DNA of 64,000 nt from an uncultured Bacteroidales bacterium (GTDB taxonomy: Bacteria > Bacteroidota > Bacteroidia > Bacteroidales > UBA932), in NCBI GenBank assembly GCA_900317845.1, contig ONII01000003.1, positions 62,001 through 126,000 of the forward strand, given 5' to 3'. The notes beneath the pieces are model-generated. The model did not search any database. It saw only the letters and a program-made list of their open reading frames with translations, and was not told the DNA's origin. Shown piece after piece: positions 18,101 to 25,238 of this stretch (the stretch's first letter is position 1; each line of letters starts with the position of its first letter). The position numbers were made by a program, and so were the translations under genes.

Positions 18101-18276
18101 TGCTGCCCATGGCCCTGGGCCGGGGCGAAGGCTCGGAGATGTGGCGCGGCCTGGGTACCACGGTGGCCTGGGGCCTGAGCGTCTCAACGCTCATCACCCT
18201 GGTGCTCATCCCGGTCTTGTACTGTGGCTTCACAGAACATCGTGCCCGAAGACGCGCGAAAAGCAAAAAGGCTTAA
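15178..18276 (+). CDS. RND efflux transporter, permease subunit (HAE-type)
   Basis: 1032 residues, full length for the AcrB/MexB superfamily, with 12 membrane helices and two large periplasmic loops. Seen motifs: PVDNFPDVESNTIMV after TM1, PGASAEDVE, and the TM4 proton-relay motif GMVVDDAIVVLENV (about residues 395-408). The second half repeats the pattern with GIVVKNGIVLIDY. The pump uses the proton gradient to expel hydrophobic compounds. The substrate cannot be read from the sequence; the HAE1-like TM4 DD argues against a heavy-metal CusA type. It is the third gene of the operon, 77 bases ahead of a PG0541-family gene. Confidence 0.95.
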   Translation: MSIYRTAVNNPVTTGLIFLAFAILGVFALMRLPVDNFPDVESNTIMVMSSYPGASAEDVENNLTKLLENALNGVSDLKNLTSNSRENIAVLTLEFEYGTDIDEATNDVRDKLDMISQQLPDGASLPFLFKFSIDELPIMVLAATADQSVSALDKLLEDRIATPLGRVSGVGTVSVAGAPKREIQVYCDPAKLEAYNLSIPAISQIIAAENRNIPSGSIDIGSDTYTLRIKKEFQSPSELLDVVLGSFGGSTVYLRDVASVVDDVEEKSQESYTNGTRGAQIIIQKQSGYNTVEVIRKVKKELARLENTLPADVKITTVVDNSSNILRTINSLKETILITFLVVMLVVFLFLGRLKGTLIVVLSIPIALLASLLYLFGTGNTLNIISMSALSIAIGMVVDDAIVVLENVTSHLERGEKPKEAAVHGTAEVGISVIASTLTMLCVFLPLTMISGMAGIMFRQLGWIVSIIMIVSTTAALTLVPMLCSQLMDNNQNSGKLFTLIFGPVNKALDGISAGYSRLIAWCMNHKKWVLAAAIVIFAVTMVIYVPRMKTEYFPNADSGRLTATIELPIGTAQDVTRDVAARIYEKLVTDIPEIQVLSYRFGQADSDNAFASMQQNGTYLISMNINLGSMEDRTRSISELADIVRADLRSFPELNKFNVTEGFGMGGRASVQLEIYGYDFTETENAARAVRNRMMDSGLFAQAILSRDQYTPEYEVDFDREKLALNGLSSVSAAAAVSAAMSGSVGSFYREDGEEYNIRVRYAPEFRTSLEDIEDIMIYNQQGRGIRVKDLGRIVESKVPPTIQRKNRDRYIQVTGILAQGKSLSQGVETVTSLLSENPLPQGLSWQIGGDYENQQDMFRDMLMLVVLIVILVYMVMASQFESFMGPFVIMFSIPFALVGVAMGNLMADMAIGVMSLIGVIILLGIVVKNGIVLIDYTILLQERGYSVRESSVKAAKSRLRPILMTTLTTVLGMLPMALGRGEGSEMWRGLGTTVAWGLSVSTLITLVLIPVLYCGFTEHRARRRAKSKKA

Positions 18277-18293
18277 TAAAGCACCCTACAAGT

Positions 18294-18312
18294 CCCTCCC
18301 CCGAGGGGAGGG
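18294..18312 (+). repeat. C/G-run hairpin between the RND pump and PG0541 genes
   Basis: CCCTCCCC (18294-18301) and GGGGAGGG (18305-18312) form an 8-base stem with loop CGA. A second G-run (CGGGAGGGGG) follows at 18317. Only three T bases follow the stem, so it is a weak terminator at most; it may be a dispersed repeat or reduce expression of the downstream gene. Confidence 0.6.
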
Positions 18313-18353
18313 GTTTCGGGAGGGGGTAACGTTTAACATTTTATCTTCATGAA

Positions 18354-18647
18354 ATGAAGGCTATATTTATTGCGTATAATCAGGCGTATAATCAGGAGAT
18401 TGTTGAGCTGCTGGAGGGCCTGGGCCAGCGGGGGTATACCGTGTGGGAGGAGATTGGCGGAAGAGGCAGCGTGGATGGGGAACCGCATCTGGGGAACCAT
18501 GCCTGGCCCACGCAGAACCATGCGATGCTTACGGTGTTGGAAGACAGCCTGGCTCCCAAGGTGATGGCTGCGCTCCGGGAAACGGACGCCGCCAACGTCA
18601 AGCTGGGCCTGAGGGCCTACGTCCTTCCGGTAGAGGAAGCGCTGTAA
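18354..18647 (+). CDS. PG0541 family transporter-associated protein (PII-like)
   Basis: 97 residues. It is recognised as the small PG0541 family, named from Porphyromonas gingivalis, where it follows RND efflux genes; the same order occurs here. The fold is expected to be a ferredoxin-like trimer related to PII signal proteins (MKAIFIAYNQ strand, LLEGLGQRGYTVWEEI helix-strand, then a HAWPTQNHAML loop and the final LRAYVLPVEEAL). A role in sensing or tuning efflux is inference from context. It has its own start 77 bases after the pump gene and is closed by a strong terminator at 18649. Confidence 0.85.
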   Translation: MKAIFIAYNQAYNQEIVELLEGLGQRGYTVWEEIGGRGSVDGEPHLGNHAWPTQNHAMLTVLEDSLAPKVMAALRETDAANVKLGLRAYVLPVEEAL

Positions 18648-18648
18648 T

Positions 18649-18674
18649 AAATGCCCGGCTTGGACCGGGCATTT
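18649..18674 (+). terminator. Rho-independent terminator of the efflux operon
   Basis: AAATGCCCGG (18649-18658) and CCGGGCATTT (18665-18674) form a perfect 10-base stem with loop CTTGGA, followed by ATTTTATATTTTTT. It begins 2 bases after the PG0541 stop codon. Confidence 0.93.
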
Positions 18675-18691
18675 ATTTTATATTTTTTCAT

Positions 18692-18699
18692 TATATTTG
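18692..18699 (+). promoter_or_regulatory. trxA promoter -7 box
   Basis: TATATTTG lies 22 bases before the trxA ATG and just after the efflux-operon terminator. No clear -33 TTTG is seen at the right distance. Confidence 0.5.
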
Positions 18700-18721
18700 T
18701 AGAATTAAAACAGTTAGTATT

Positions 18722-19036
18722 ATGGCAAAAGTAGCAACCAATAGCAATTTTACCGAGCTGCTGCAGGACAGCAAGCTGGTTATCGTAGACTTCTGGGCCA
18801 CCTGGTGCGGCCCCTGCCGCATGCTTTCCCCCATCCTGGACGAGGTTGAGGAAGAAATGTCGGACAAAATCTCCGTGGTAAAGGTGAACGTGGACGATGC
18901 CGACGAAATTGCCGCCCAGTACCGCATCATGAGCATCCCCACGCTGCTGTTCTTCAAGGATGGCAAGCAGGTGGACAAGACCGTGGGCGCCATGCCCAAG
19001 CCGGCCCTGGTGGAAAAAATCAACGCAAACCTCTAG
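18722..19036 (+). CDS. trxA: thioredoxin
   Basis: 104 residues, standard size. It has the active site WCGPC (in FWATWCGPCRM, about residues 27-37), the cis-proline loop SIPTLLFF (about 73-80) and the GAMPKPAL C-terminal region. It reduces protein disulfides in the cytoplasm, with electrons from thioredoxin reductase. ATG 18722 gives the canonical N-terminus; the frame extends upstream into the previous gene only by chance. The next gene starts 4 bases after the stop, so the two may be cotranscribed. Confidence 0.97.
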   Translation: MAKVATNSNFTELLQDSKLVIVDFWATWCGPCRMLSPILDEVEEEMSDKISVVKVNVDDADEIAAQYRIMSIPTLLFFKDGKQVDKTVGAMPKPALVEKINANL

Positions 19037-19040
19037 TCGT

Positions 19041-19643
19041 ATGAAAAAGCTCCTTCTCACGCTGGCCCTGATGCTGGGCACCCTGACTGCCGCCAACGCG
19101 CAGTTTGGTATTATTGGCGGTTGGACCACCGCCAAAGCTCCCTCCACCGTGGGAGATTTGCTTCCCAAAAACGCCAGCCTGTTCCATGCCGGTGTAGCGT
19201 ACAAGTTCGAGATTGGTCCTTTCTTTGCCCTGCAGCCGGCACTGGTGTATCAGGGTAAGGCCACCTACGTGAACCAACAATCTTCCCTGTATAGCCGTAG
19301 CAACTTCCTGGAGCTGGAACTGGGTACGCAGGTGGGCATTGACCTGCTGGCCCTTCGCCCGTATTTCCTGTTCGAGCCGTTCATCGGCGTGGACCTGGGC
19401 GCATTAAACAAACTGAACGGTGAAGTGAGCCAGGTGCTGAACGACGCCAAGAAAAAATTTGAGTATGGCTTTGGTGTGGGCGCCGGTATTGAGCTGGTGA
19501 GCCACATCCAGATTTCCGTGCAGTGGTTCATGAACTTTGGCAAGCTGTACGACAGCAACAAGCTGGTCAATACGGATCTGAACAGCCTAACCAACCTGAG
19601 GAATTACCAGGGCGTCAAAATTACACTGGGTCTGTTTTTCTAG
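19041..19643 (+). CDS. outer membrane beta-barrel protein (porin-like)
   Basis: 200 residues with a signal peptide (LTLALMLGTLTAANAQ) followed directly by a barrel: alternating strands such as FHAGVAYKFEIG, LELELGTQVGID, FGVGAGIELV and a terminal strand ending GLFF. This matches the small OMP_b-brl (OmpX/PorT-like) families common in Bacteroidetes. No ligand or partner can be named. It lies between trxA (4 bases upstream) and the LOG-family gene (3 bases downstream), so it is probably part of the same transcript, although the functions look unrelated. Confidence 0.82.
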   Translation: MKKLLLTLALMLGTLTAANAQFGIIGGWTTAKAPSTVGDLLPKNASLFHAGVAYKFEIGPFFALQPALVYQGKATYVNQQSSLYSRSNFLELELGTQVGIDLLALRPYFLFEPFIGVDLGALNKLNGEVSQVLNDAKKKFEYGFGVGAGIELVSHIQISVQWFMNFGKLYDSNKLVNTDLNSLTNLRNYQGVKITLGLFF

Positions 19644-19646
19644 GCT

Positions 19647-20174
19647 ATGGGAAAGCAGGTGGTGATTTTTTGTGCTTCGAGTAACCTTATAGACCCGAAA
19701 TACAACGAAGCGGCGCGGAAGCTGGTCCGCGGCCTGCACGCCAAAGGCTACGATATCGTTTCCGGCGGCGGAGACCGGGGGACCATGGGCGCCATTACGG
19801 ACGAATCCATCCGCGTGGGCGGCCGGCATGTGGCCGTTTTGCCGCGTTTCATGGCGGGGATGGAGCGAAAGGATGTGGCAGAAGTGGTATGGACGGACAC
19901 CATGTCCCAGCGCAAGGACCGCATGCGGGAAAACACCGTGGCGGCCATTGCCCTGCCCGGCGGTATCGGCACGCTGGAGGAACTTATCGAAACCCATACG
20001 CTGCGCAAGCTGCACAAATATGAGGGCCCCATTTACGCCCTCAATCTGGACGGCTACTATGAGCCCCTGAAATCGCTGTTTGCCCATTTCGTAGCAACGG
20101 GCATGACGGCCCAGGCCGATATCGACCTGGTCGCCTTCCCGGAAACGGTGGAGCAGCTGCTGGAAAACTTTTAA
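19647..20174 (+). CDS. LOG family protein (TIGR00730, nucleoside 5'-monophosphate phosphoribohydrolase-like)
   Basis: 175 residues with a Rossmann-like fold. It carries the family signature PGGIGTLEE (about residues 108-116), preceded by SGGGDRGTMG (about 38-47) and a QRKDRM helix. LOG proteins hydrolyse cytokinin riboside 5'-monophosphates or AMP; the physiological substrate in this organism is unknown. The stop codon overlaps the ATG of the prenyl synthase by one base (TAATG), opening a run of five overlapping genes (19647-24076). Confidence 0.9.
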   Translation: MGKQVVIFCASSNLIDPKYNEAARKLVRGLHAKGYDIVSGGGDRGTMGAITDESIRVGGRHVAVLPRFMAGMERKDVAEVVWTDTMSQRKDRMRENTVAAIALPGGIGTLEELIETHTLRKLHKYEGPIYALNLDGYYEPLKSLFAHFVATGMTAQADIDLVAFPETVEQLLENF

Positions 20175-21154
20175 TGGACATTCAAGCCCTTTATACCTAT
20201 CTGCGGCCCAATCTGGACCGCGTAGAGGCGCGGATAGACACGTCTCTGCGCTCGGATATTGCCCTGCTGGACGGCATTAACCGCCGTCTGCGGGAGCATC
20301 CCGGTAAAATGCTGCGCCCGATGCTGGCACTGCTGGTGGCGGATGCCTGCGGCGGCGTCACGGAAGATACGCTCCGCTTTGCCGCTGCTGCGGAGCTCCT
20401 GCACAATGCCACCCTCCTGCACGACGACGTGGTGGACGGGGCGGTGGAGCGCCGCGGCGTTCCCACGGCTGCCAAACTCCTGGGCGGCGGCCCGGCGGTG
20501 CTCGTGGGCGATTACTGGCTGGTGAACTGCATGCAGGAAGTCCTGGGGGCTTCGCAGGAGCCGGAGCGGGTGCTCCGCATCTTTGCCCGGACGCTGCATC
20601 ACCTCACGGAAGGGGAACTGCTGCAAATGGAAAAAGCCGGCAAGGGGGACACCTCCCAGGCGGACTACCTCCGCATTGTCTACGGCAAAACGGCGTCGCT
20701 GTTTGAGGCTACGGCCACGGCGGCGGCCATATCGGCCCGGGCAAGCGAGGAAGCGGTTACGGCTATGGGGCGCTTTGCCCGCCTGCTGGGAACGGCCTTC
20801 CAGATTAAGGACGATATCCTGGACTACAGCGAGTCGTCGGCCGCACTGGGAAAACCGGTGGGGCTGGATCTCAAGGAACAGAAGATTACCCAGCCGTTGC
20901 TGTGCGCGCTGGAGGGGGTTACGGCCGATGAAGCCGCGCAGTGGCGCGCCCGCGTGGCGCAGGCGGCGGAGCATCCGGAGAGGATAGGCCTTATTGTGGA
21001 CTTTGTGCATGCGCAGGACGGCGTTGCCAAGGCCGGGGAGGTGATGGACGGTTTTATTGCCGATGCCATCCGCTGCCTGGATGTGCTGCCGGAGACTACC
21101 TCCAGGCAGTATTTGGAGGCATTGGCCCAATTCGTAGGAAACCGGAAGGCATGA
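20174..21154 (+). CDS. polyprenyl diphosphate synthase
   Basis: 326 residues. It is a trans-isoprenyl diphosphate synthase with both aspartate-rich motifs: the first LLHDDVVDGAVERRG (about residues 79-93; family DDxxD), the second KDDILDYSES (about 212-221), plus the conserved KMLRPML near residue 43 and FQIKDD before the second motif. It elongates allylic diphosphates with isopentenyl diphosphate, and probably makes the side chain of menaquinone; the chain length cannot be read with confidence. It overlaps holB by 4 bases. Confidence 0.93.
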   Translation: MDIQALYTYLRPNLDRVEARIDTSLRSDIALLDGINRRLREHPGKMLRPMLALLVADACGGVTEDTLRFAAAAELLHNATLLHDDVVDGAVERRGVPTAAKLLGGGPAVLVGDYWLVNCMQEVLGASQEPERVLRIFARTLHHLTEGELLQMEKAGKGDTSQADYLRIVYGKTASLFEATATAAAISARASEEAVTAMGRFARLLGTAFQIKDDILDYSESSAALGKPVGLDLKEQKITQPLLCALEGVTADEAAQWRARVAQAAEHPERIGLIVDFVHAQDGVAKAGEVMDGFIADAIRCLDVLPETTSRQYLEALAQFVGNRKA

Positions 21155-22125
21155 CCGTTTACGGGAATACGGAAGTAGTGGCCGCACTGCACCAGATGGT
21201 GGCGAGCGGGCATGTGCCGCATGCCTTGCTCCTGCACGAGGACGACGGCGGCGGGGCTTTTCCGCTCTGCATCAACTTCCTGGAGGAGCTGTACGGCGGG
21301 TCGCCGCGCGTACAAAAGCTCATCCACCCGGACATCCATTTTGTGTTTCCGGTGGCGGGCTCGGACAAACCCGTGTCCATGCAGTTCCTGGGCAAGTTCC
21401 GGGAACTGGCGCTGGAGAATCCGTATTTCTTTGAGAATGAGCTGTATACGGCTATCGGCATAGAGGGGAAGCAGGGCAATATTTCCGTGAATGAGGCCCG
21501 GAGCATCCTGGACCGCCTGTCGCTGAGCGCGGTGGAGGGCGGCTACCGGACGGTGCTGGTGTATTTGCCGGAGAAGATGAATGCCCAGGCGGCCAATGCG
21601 CTCCTGAAGATGGTGGAGGAACCGCCGGCAAAGACACTGTTTGTGCTCATCACCCATGCGCCGGAGAAGGTGCTCGTGACCATATCGTCCCGCTGCCTGC
21701 ACATGCGCGTGCAACCCTTGTCGCCGGAGGCGGAGCGGGAGGTGCATGCCCGGGAAAATGCGTCCAATCAGGCACTTACGGACTTGTTCCATGACCTGCT
21801 GGAGGCCATTGTCTCGCGCGACAGGCTCAAGGCGCTGGAAACCGGCGAGGCCGTAGCGGAGCTCAAGGTACGGGAGCAGCAGAAGACGTTTTGCCGATTG
21901 GCCTCGGAGGACCTTAGGCGGCTCTTTTTCCTGCAAAAAATGCCTGCCCTGGCCCGTGTGCCGGAGGGCGAAGAAGACTTTTACAAGCGCATGGCCGGGG
22001 CCCTGAAACCCACTTTCCCGCGCAGGGGAATGGTCGCCCTGGACCGCGCCTTGCTCCTGGTGGAGCGGAATGTGAACCAGAAAATCCTATTCACCGATTT
22101 GGTGAATCAACTATATAGTTTATGA
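21151..22125 (+). CDS. holB: DNA polymerase III delta' subunit
   Basis: 324 residues, a clamp-loader AAA+ protein. The P-loop position is degenerate (LLHEDDGGG, without GKT), as expected for delta', which does not bind ATP. Visible family features are EEPP (LLKMVEEPPAKT, about residue 155), sensor-1 region FVLITHAPEKV and the SRC motif (TISSRCLHM, about 175) that contributes the arginine finger in trans. The start is ATG 21151 (ATGA overlap with the prenyl synthase); a longer frame upstream is spurious. Overlaps ricT by 4 bases, a pairing common in Bacteroidetes. Confidence 0.9.
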   Translation: MTVYGNTEVVAALHQMVASGHVPHALLLHEDDGGGAFPLCINFLEELYGGSPRVQKLIHPDIHFVFPVAGSDKPVSMQFLGKFRELALENPYFFENELYTAIGIEGKQGNISVNEARSILDRLSLSAVEGGYRTVLVYLPEKMNAQAANALLKMVEEPPAKTLFVLITHAPEKVLVTISSRCLHMRVQPLSPEAEREVHARENASNQALTDLFHDLLEAIVSRDRLKALETGEAVAELKVREQQKTFCRLASEDLRRLFFLQKMPALARVPEGEEDFYKRMAGALKPTFPRRGMVALDRALLLVERNVNQKILFTDLVNQLYSL

Positions 22126-23270
22126 ACGATTTATCCAATGAAACCATTCAGTTTGACTGCTTTCGTGGCTGTATGGTGGTGTCGGACGAGTCCACGGGCG
22201 AGACAGACATCAAATACAGGCAGGGATGCTGCAAGCTGGAGGTATACGATACGCTGAAGGGCATCGCCCAGGAACAGTTTGACGACTTTTACGAGGTCCG
22301 GTTCAAGAATACCCGCAAGGGCATTTACGTGAATGCGTCCGGCCAGAGCGTCAAAACCGGGGACCTGGTGGTGGTGGAGGCTGCCACGGGGCACGACCTG
22401 GGCATTGTGACGCTGGAAGGGGCCATCGTAGGCCGCCAGATGAAGTGCAGGGGGCTGGACCCCGCCAAGACGGAGTTCAAGAAGATTTACCGCAAGGCGC
22501 GTCCCTTCGACATCCAGCGCTGGCAGGAGGCCATTGCCCGCGAGCAGGAAACCATGATCCGGGCCCGCGTGCTGGCCAATAACCTGGGCCTGGAGATGAA
22601 GATTGGCGATGTGGAATTCCAGGGAGACGGCACCAAGGCCATCTTCTATTACATTGCCGACGGCCGTGTGGACTTCCGCCAGCTCATCAAGGACTTTGCG
22701 GAGGAGTTCCACATCCGCGTGGAGATGAAGCAGATCGGCGCCCGTCAGGAGGCGGGGCTCATCGGCGGTCTGGGAATCTGTGGCCGCGAGCTCTGCTGCG
22801 CCAATTATATCACTGAGTTTAAGTCCATTACCACTTCTGCTGCCCGTGTGCAGGACCTGTCGCTGAACCCGCAAAAGCTGGCGGGACAGTGCGGCAAGCT
22901 CAAGTGCTGCCTGAACTACGAGGTGGCGGCCTACATGGACGCGCATTCCCGCATTCCGCGGGTGCAGGAGCCGCTGGAGTTCCAGGACGGCCAGGCATGG
23001 CTGGTAAAGACGGACATCTTGTCGGAAACGCTGTATTTCTCCTACGAGAAAGGCTCCCTGGCGCAGACGTTCCCGCTCCCGGCCGCGGAGGTCCGGGAAA
23101 TCCAGGCCATGAACCGTCGTGGCGAAAAACCCGCCACGCTGCATGAGGAGCAGGTGGCCGCACCGGAATTCATCTCGGCGGTGGGGGACGATGCCATTAA
23201 CCGCTTCGACCCGGAAAAGAAAAAGCGCCGCCGCAAGAACCGCAGCAAAAAGCCTGCGAAAAAGGACTAA
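22122..23270 (+). CDS. ricT: PSP1 domain regulatory iron-sulfur protein RicT
   Basis: 382 residues. The PSP1 domain is C-terminal half, with the cysteine signatures GICGRELCC (about residues 220-228) and GQCGKLKCC (about 258-266), which hold an Fe-S cluster in the Bacillus RicT/RicA/RicF complex. There the complex affects RNase Y and sporulation/biofilm pathways; the Bacteroidetes role is less well known. The C-terminus ends in a basic KKKRRRKNRSKKPAKK tail suited to nucleic-acid contact. ATGA overlap with holB and TAATG overlap with trmB show tight coupling. gldH, often next to ricT in this phylum, is absent here. Confidence 0.92.
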   Translation: MNDLSNETIQFDCFRGCMVVSDESTGETDIKYRQGCCKLEVYDTLKGIAQEQFDDFYEVRFKNTRKGIYVNASGQSVKTGDLVVVEAATGHDLGIVTLEGAIVGRQMKCRGLDPAKTEFKKIYRKARPFDIQRWQEAIAREQETMIRARVLANNLGLEMKIGDVEFQGDGTKAIFYYIADGRVDFRQLIKDFAEEFHIRVEMKQIGARQEAGLIGGLGICGRELCCANYITEFKSITTSAARVQDLSLNPQKLAGQCGKLKCCLNYEVAAYMDAHSRIPRVQEPLEFQDGQAWLVKTDILSETLYFSYEKGSLAQTFPLPAAEVREIQAMNRRGEKPATLHEEQVAAPEFISAVGDDAINRFDPEKKKRRRKNRSKKPAKKD

Positions 23271-24076
23271 TGGGACACGGTAAGTTAAAGAAATTCGCGG
23301 AGAACGAGACCTTCCGCTGCCTGTTGCAGCCGGACGCTTCCCAGGTGCTGGACAAAGAGCCCGGCACGCGGGAGCTGCGCCTTCGGGACCACGCCATCAA
23401 AGGGAACTGGGGCCGGGAGATGTTCGGCAACGACCATCCCATTGTGCTGGAGCTCGGGTGCGGCAAGGGGGACTACACCATTGCCCTGGCGCTCAGGCAT
23501 CCGGAAATCAATTACATCGGGGTGGATATCAAAGGCGCGCGCCTGTGGAAGGGTGCCAAGTATGCCACGGAGGAGGCGCTCCCGAATGTGGCGTTCCTCC
23601 GGACGCGGATCGAGTTCATTGACGCGTTCTTCGGCCCCGGGGAAGTGAGCGAAATCTGGCTCACGTTCAGTGACCCGCAGCTCCGCGGCAGCGAGAACGC
23701 CCGGCTCAGCTCTCCGCTCTTTCTGGAGCGCTACCGCAAGTTCCTGAAGCCCGGTGGCATCGTCCACCTCAAAACCGACTCCCGCTACCTGTACGAGTAC
23801 ACCCAGGCTGTCGTGAAAGTCAATGACCTGAAAGTAAAGACTTCAGAGAGTGATATTTATGCGAATTGTTCCGCTGTTCCGGCGGAGGTTACGCAGGTGC
23901 AGACGTTCTATGAAAAGATGTTCCTGGAGATGGGGCTGCCCATTACGTACCTGGCGTTTTGCATCGACCATGACGGGACGTATGCCTTCCCCGGGGAGGC
24001 CTTTGACCATGACCGGTGGCTGGAGGCCGAGGGCCCGCGCCGCAGTTTCTCGCATCAACCAAACAAAAAAGGGTGA
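23270..24076 (+). CDS. trmB: tRNA (guanine-N7-)-methyltransferase
   Basis: 268 residues, class I SAM methyltransferase. The SAM motif is VLELGCGKGDY (about residues 62-72), then NYIGVDIKGARLWKGAK, and LTFSDPQLRG takes the place of the family TFPDPWPK motif. SRYLYEYTQ near residue 180 matches the conserved substrate region. It forms m7G46 in tRNA. The SDPQ variant of the PDPW motif is usual among Bacteroidetes homologues as far as I recall. It is followed by a terminator at 24065 and ends the overlapping run begun at 19647. Confidence 0.92.
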   Translation: MGHGKLKKFAENETFRCLLQPDASQVLDKEPGTRELRLRDHAIKGNWGREMFGNDHPIVLELGCGKGDYTIALALRHPEINYIGVDIKGARLWKGAKYATEEALPNVAFLRTRIEFIDAFFGPGEVSEIWLTFSDPQLRGSENARLSSPLFLERYRKFLKPGGIVHLKTDSRYLYEYTQAVVKVNDLKVKTSESDIYANCSAVPAEVTQVQTFYEKMFLEMGLPITYLAFCIDHDGTYAFPGEAFDHDRWLEAEGPRRSFSHQPNKKG

Positions 24077-24093
24077 GTTTTCACTCTTTTTTT
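24065..24093 (+). terminator. terminator after trmB
   Basis: An A-rich 5' arm (AAAAAAGGGTGA) pairs with TCACTCTTTTTTT across loop GTTT, with a G-T pair in the stem and a seven-T tail. The tail runs directly into the promoter of the MerR gene. Confidence 0.8.
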
Positions 24094-24095
24094 GT

Positions 24096-24103
24096 TATAT
24101 TTG
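24096..24103 (+). promoter_or_regulatory. MerR-gene promoter -7 box
   Basis: TATATTTG ends 6 bases before ATG 24110. The mRNA leader would be about zero to two bases. Confidence 0.55.
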
Positions 24104-24109
24104 TGCACT

Positions 24110-24427
24110 ATGGGAAAGTTAGTTTACACAATGGGCGAAGTAGCGCAGATGCTGGGGGAGAATGCCTCGGCCGTGCGCTACTGGAGCAACTATTTCGAGA
24201 AGTTCATCCATCCCCAGCGAAACGCCAAGGGGAACCGGCTGTATCACCCGGAGGATATTGAAACCCTGAAGCAGGTGCAGTTTCTCCTGAAGAACCAGGG
24301 CCTCACGCTGGAGGGCGCCAAGCAGCGCCTCACGGAAGACCACCGCAGCGTGGAGCGTCGCGTGAAGGCCATCGAAAAGCTCAAGGATATCCGCGCCCAA
24401 CTGGTCGCTGTACGTAACGGCCTATGA
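24110..24427 (+). CDS. MerR family transcriptional regulator
   Basis: 105 residues: an N-terminal winged helix-turn-helix (LVYTMGEVAQMLGENASAVRYW, about residues 4-25, then GNRLYHPEDIETLKQVQFLL) and a short helical dimerisation segment (SVERRVKAIEKLKDI). There is no C-terminal effector domain or metal-binding cysteines, so it is a minimal MerR of the type found beside Nif3 and zinc-ribbon genes in Bacteroidetes. ATG 24110 is the conserved start. Its ATGA overlap with the Nif3-like gene couples the two. Target genes are unknown. Confidence 0.88.
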   Translation: MGKLVYTMGEVAQMLGENASAVRYWSNYFEKFIHPQRNAKGNRLYHPEDIETLKQVQFLLKNQGLTLEGAKQRLTEDHRSVERRVKAIEKLKDIRAQLVAVRNGL

Positions 24428-25212
24428 AAGTAGGGGATATTACTGCGGCGCTGGAAGTGTTTGCGCCGCTGCGCATTCAGGAGGAATGGGACAACAGCGG
24501 GCTGCTTATCGGCAGTCCGGAGGACGAGGTACACGGGGTGCTGGTTGGGTTCGACTGCACGCCGGAACTCATTGACGAGGCCGTTCAGAAGGGCTGTGAC
24601 ATGGTGGTAACCCACCACCCGCTCATCTTCAAGGGCATCCGGCGCATCAATGCACAGGACCCGGTGGGTGCGGCGGTGATGCGTGCTGTGCGGCATGGCG
24701 TGGCTGTGTATGCGGCCCACACCACCGCAGACAAAGTGATTGCCGGGGTGAGCGGCGCCATGGCCCGCAGGCTGGAGCTCAAAAACGTGAGCATCATGGT
24801 ACCGGAAGAAGACGGCACCGTGGGCCTGGGCTGCATCGGGGACCTTCCACGGCCCATGACCGGGGAGGAAGCGCTGCGCTATGTGCAGGAAAAATTCGGC
24901 CTCAAGGTAATCAAGAGTTCCAAACCGCTGGAGACACCCATCACCAAGGTGGCGCTCCTGGGCGGCAGCGGGCAAGGGGAGATTCCCCAGGCCCTGGCAA
25001 AAGGTGCCCAGCTCTACATTACGGCCGATATTTCCTACCACCAGTTCTTTACCAAGGAGGGCTTTATGGTCATGGACATCGGCCATTTTGAGAGCGAAGT
25101 GGAGATTGTGGACATTTTCTTAACGGAGATACGGAAAAATTTTCCTACCTTTGCAAGCTACAAAAGTGCCGTACTGGACAGGAGCAATCCGGTCCACTAT
25201 TTCGTAGTGTAA
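24424..25212 (+). CDS. Nif3-like dinuclear metal center protein
   Basis: 262 residues, the short form without the inserted PII-like domain of larger family members. Metal-ligand motifs are VTHHPLIFKG (about residues 62-71), AHTTAD (about 98-103) and the C-terminal ISYHQFFTKEGFMVMDIGHFESE. The family forms hexameric toroids; proposed activities include GTP cyclohydrolase 1 type 2 or metallohydrolase, none established for this group. It is translationally coupled to the MerR gene and followed by the zinc-ribbon gene, a conserved trio in Bacteroidales. Confidence 0.9.
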   Translation: MKVGDITAALEVFAPLRIQEEWDNSGLLIGSPEDEVHGVLVGFDCTPELIDEAVQKGCDMVVTHHPLIFKGIRRINAQDPVGAAVMRAVRHGVAVYAAHTTADKVIAGVSGAMARRLELKNVSIMVPEEDGTVGLGCIGDLPRPMTGEEALRYVQEKFGLKVIKSSKPLETPITKVALLGGSGQGEIPQALAKGAQLYITADISYHQFFTKEGFMVMDIGHFESEVEIVDIFLTEIRKNFPTFASYKSAVLDRSNPVHYFVV

Positions 25213-25238
25213 GAAAAAATAAATCGATTTATATTTTT

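Noticed and set aside
18294..18312. Rho-independent terminator after the RND pump
   Set aside because: The stem is followed by only three T bases and then more G; a strong terminator exists after the next gene instead.
21151..22125. holB as a pseudogene because its P-loop lacks GKT
   Set aside because: Delta' subunits naturally lose ATP binding; the frame is intact with the SRC motif in place.
23270..24076. trmB as inactive because TFSDPQ replaces TFPDPW
   Set aside because: The remaining SAM and substrate motifs are intact and the variant appears normal for this phylum as far as I can recall.
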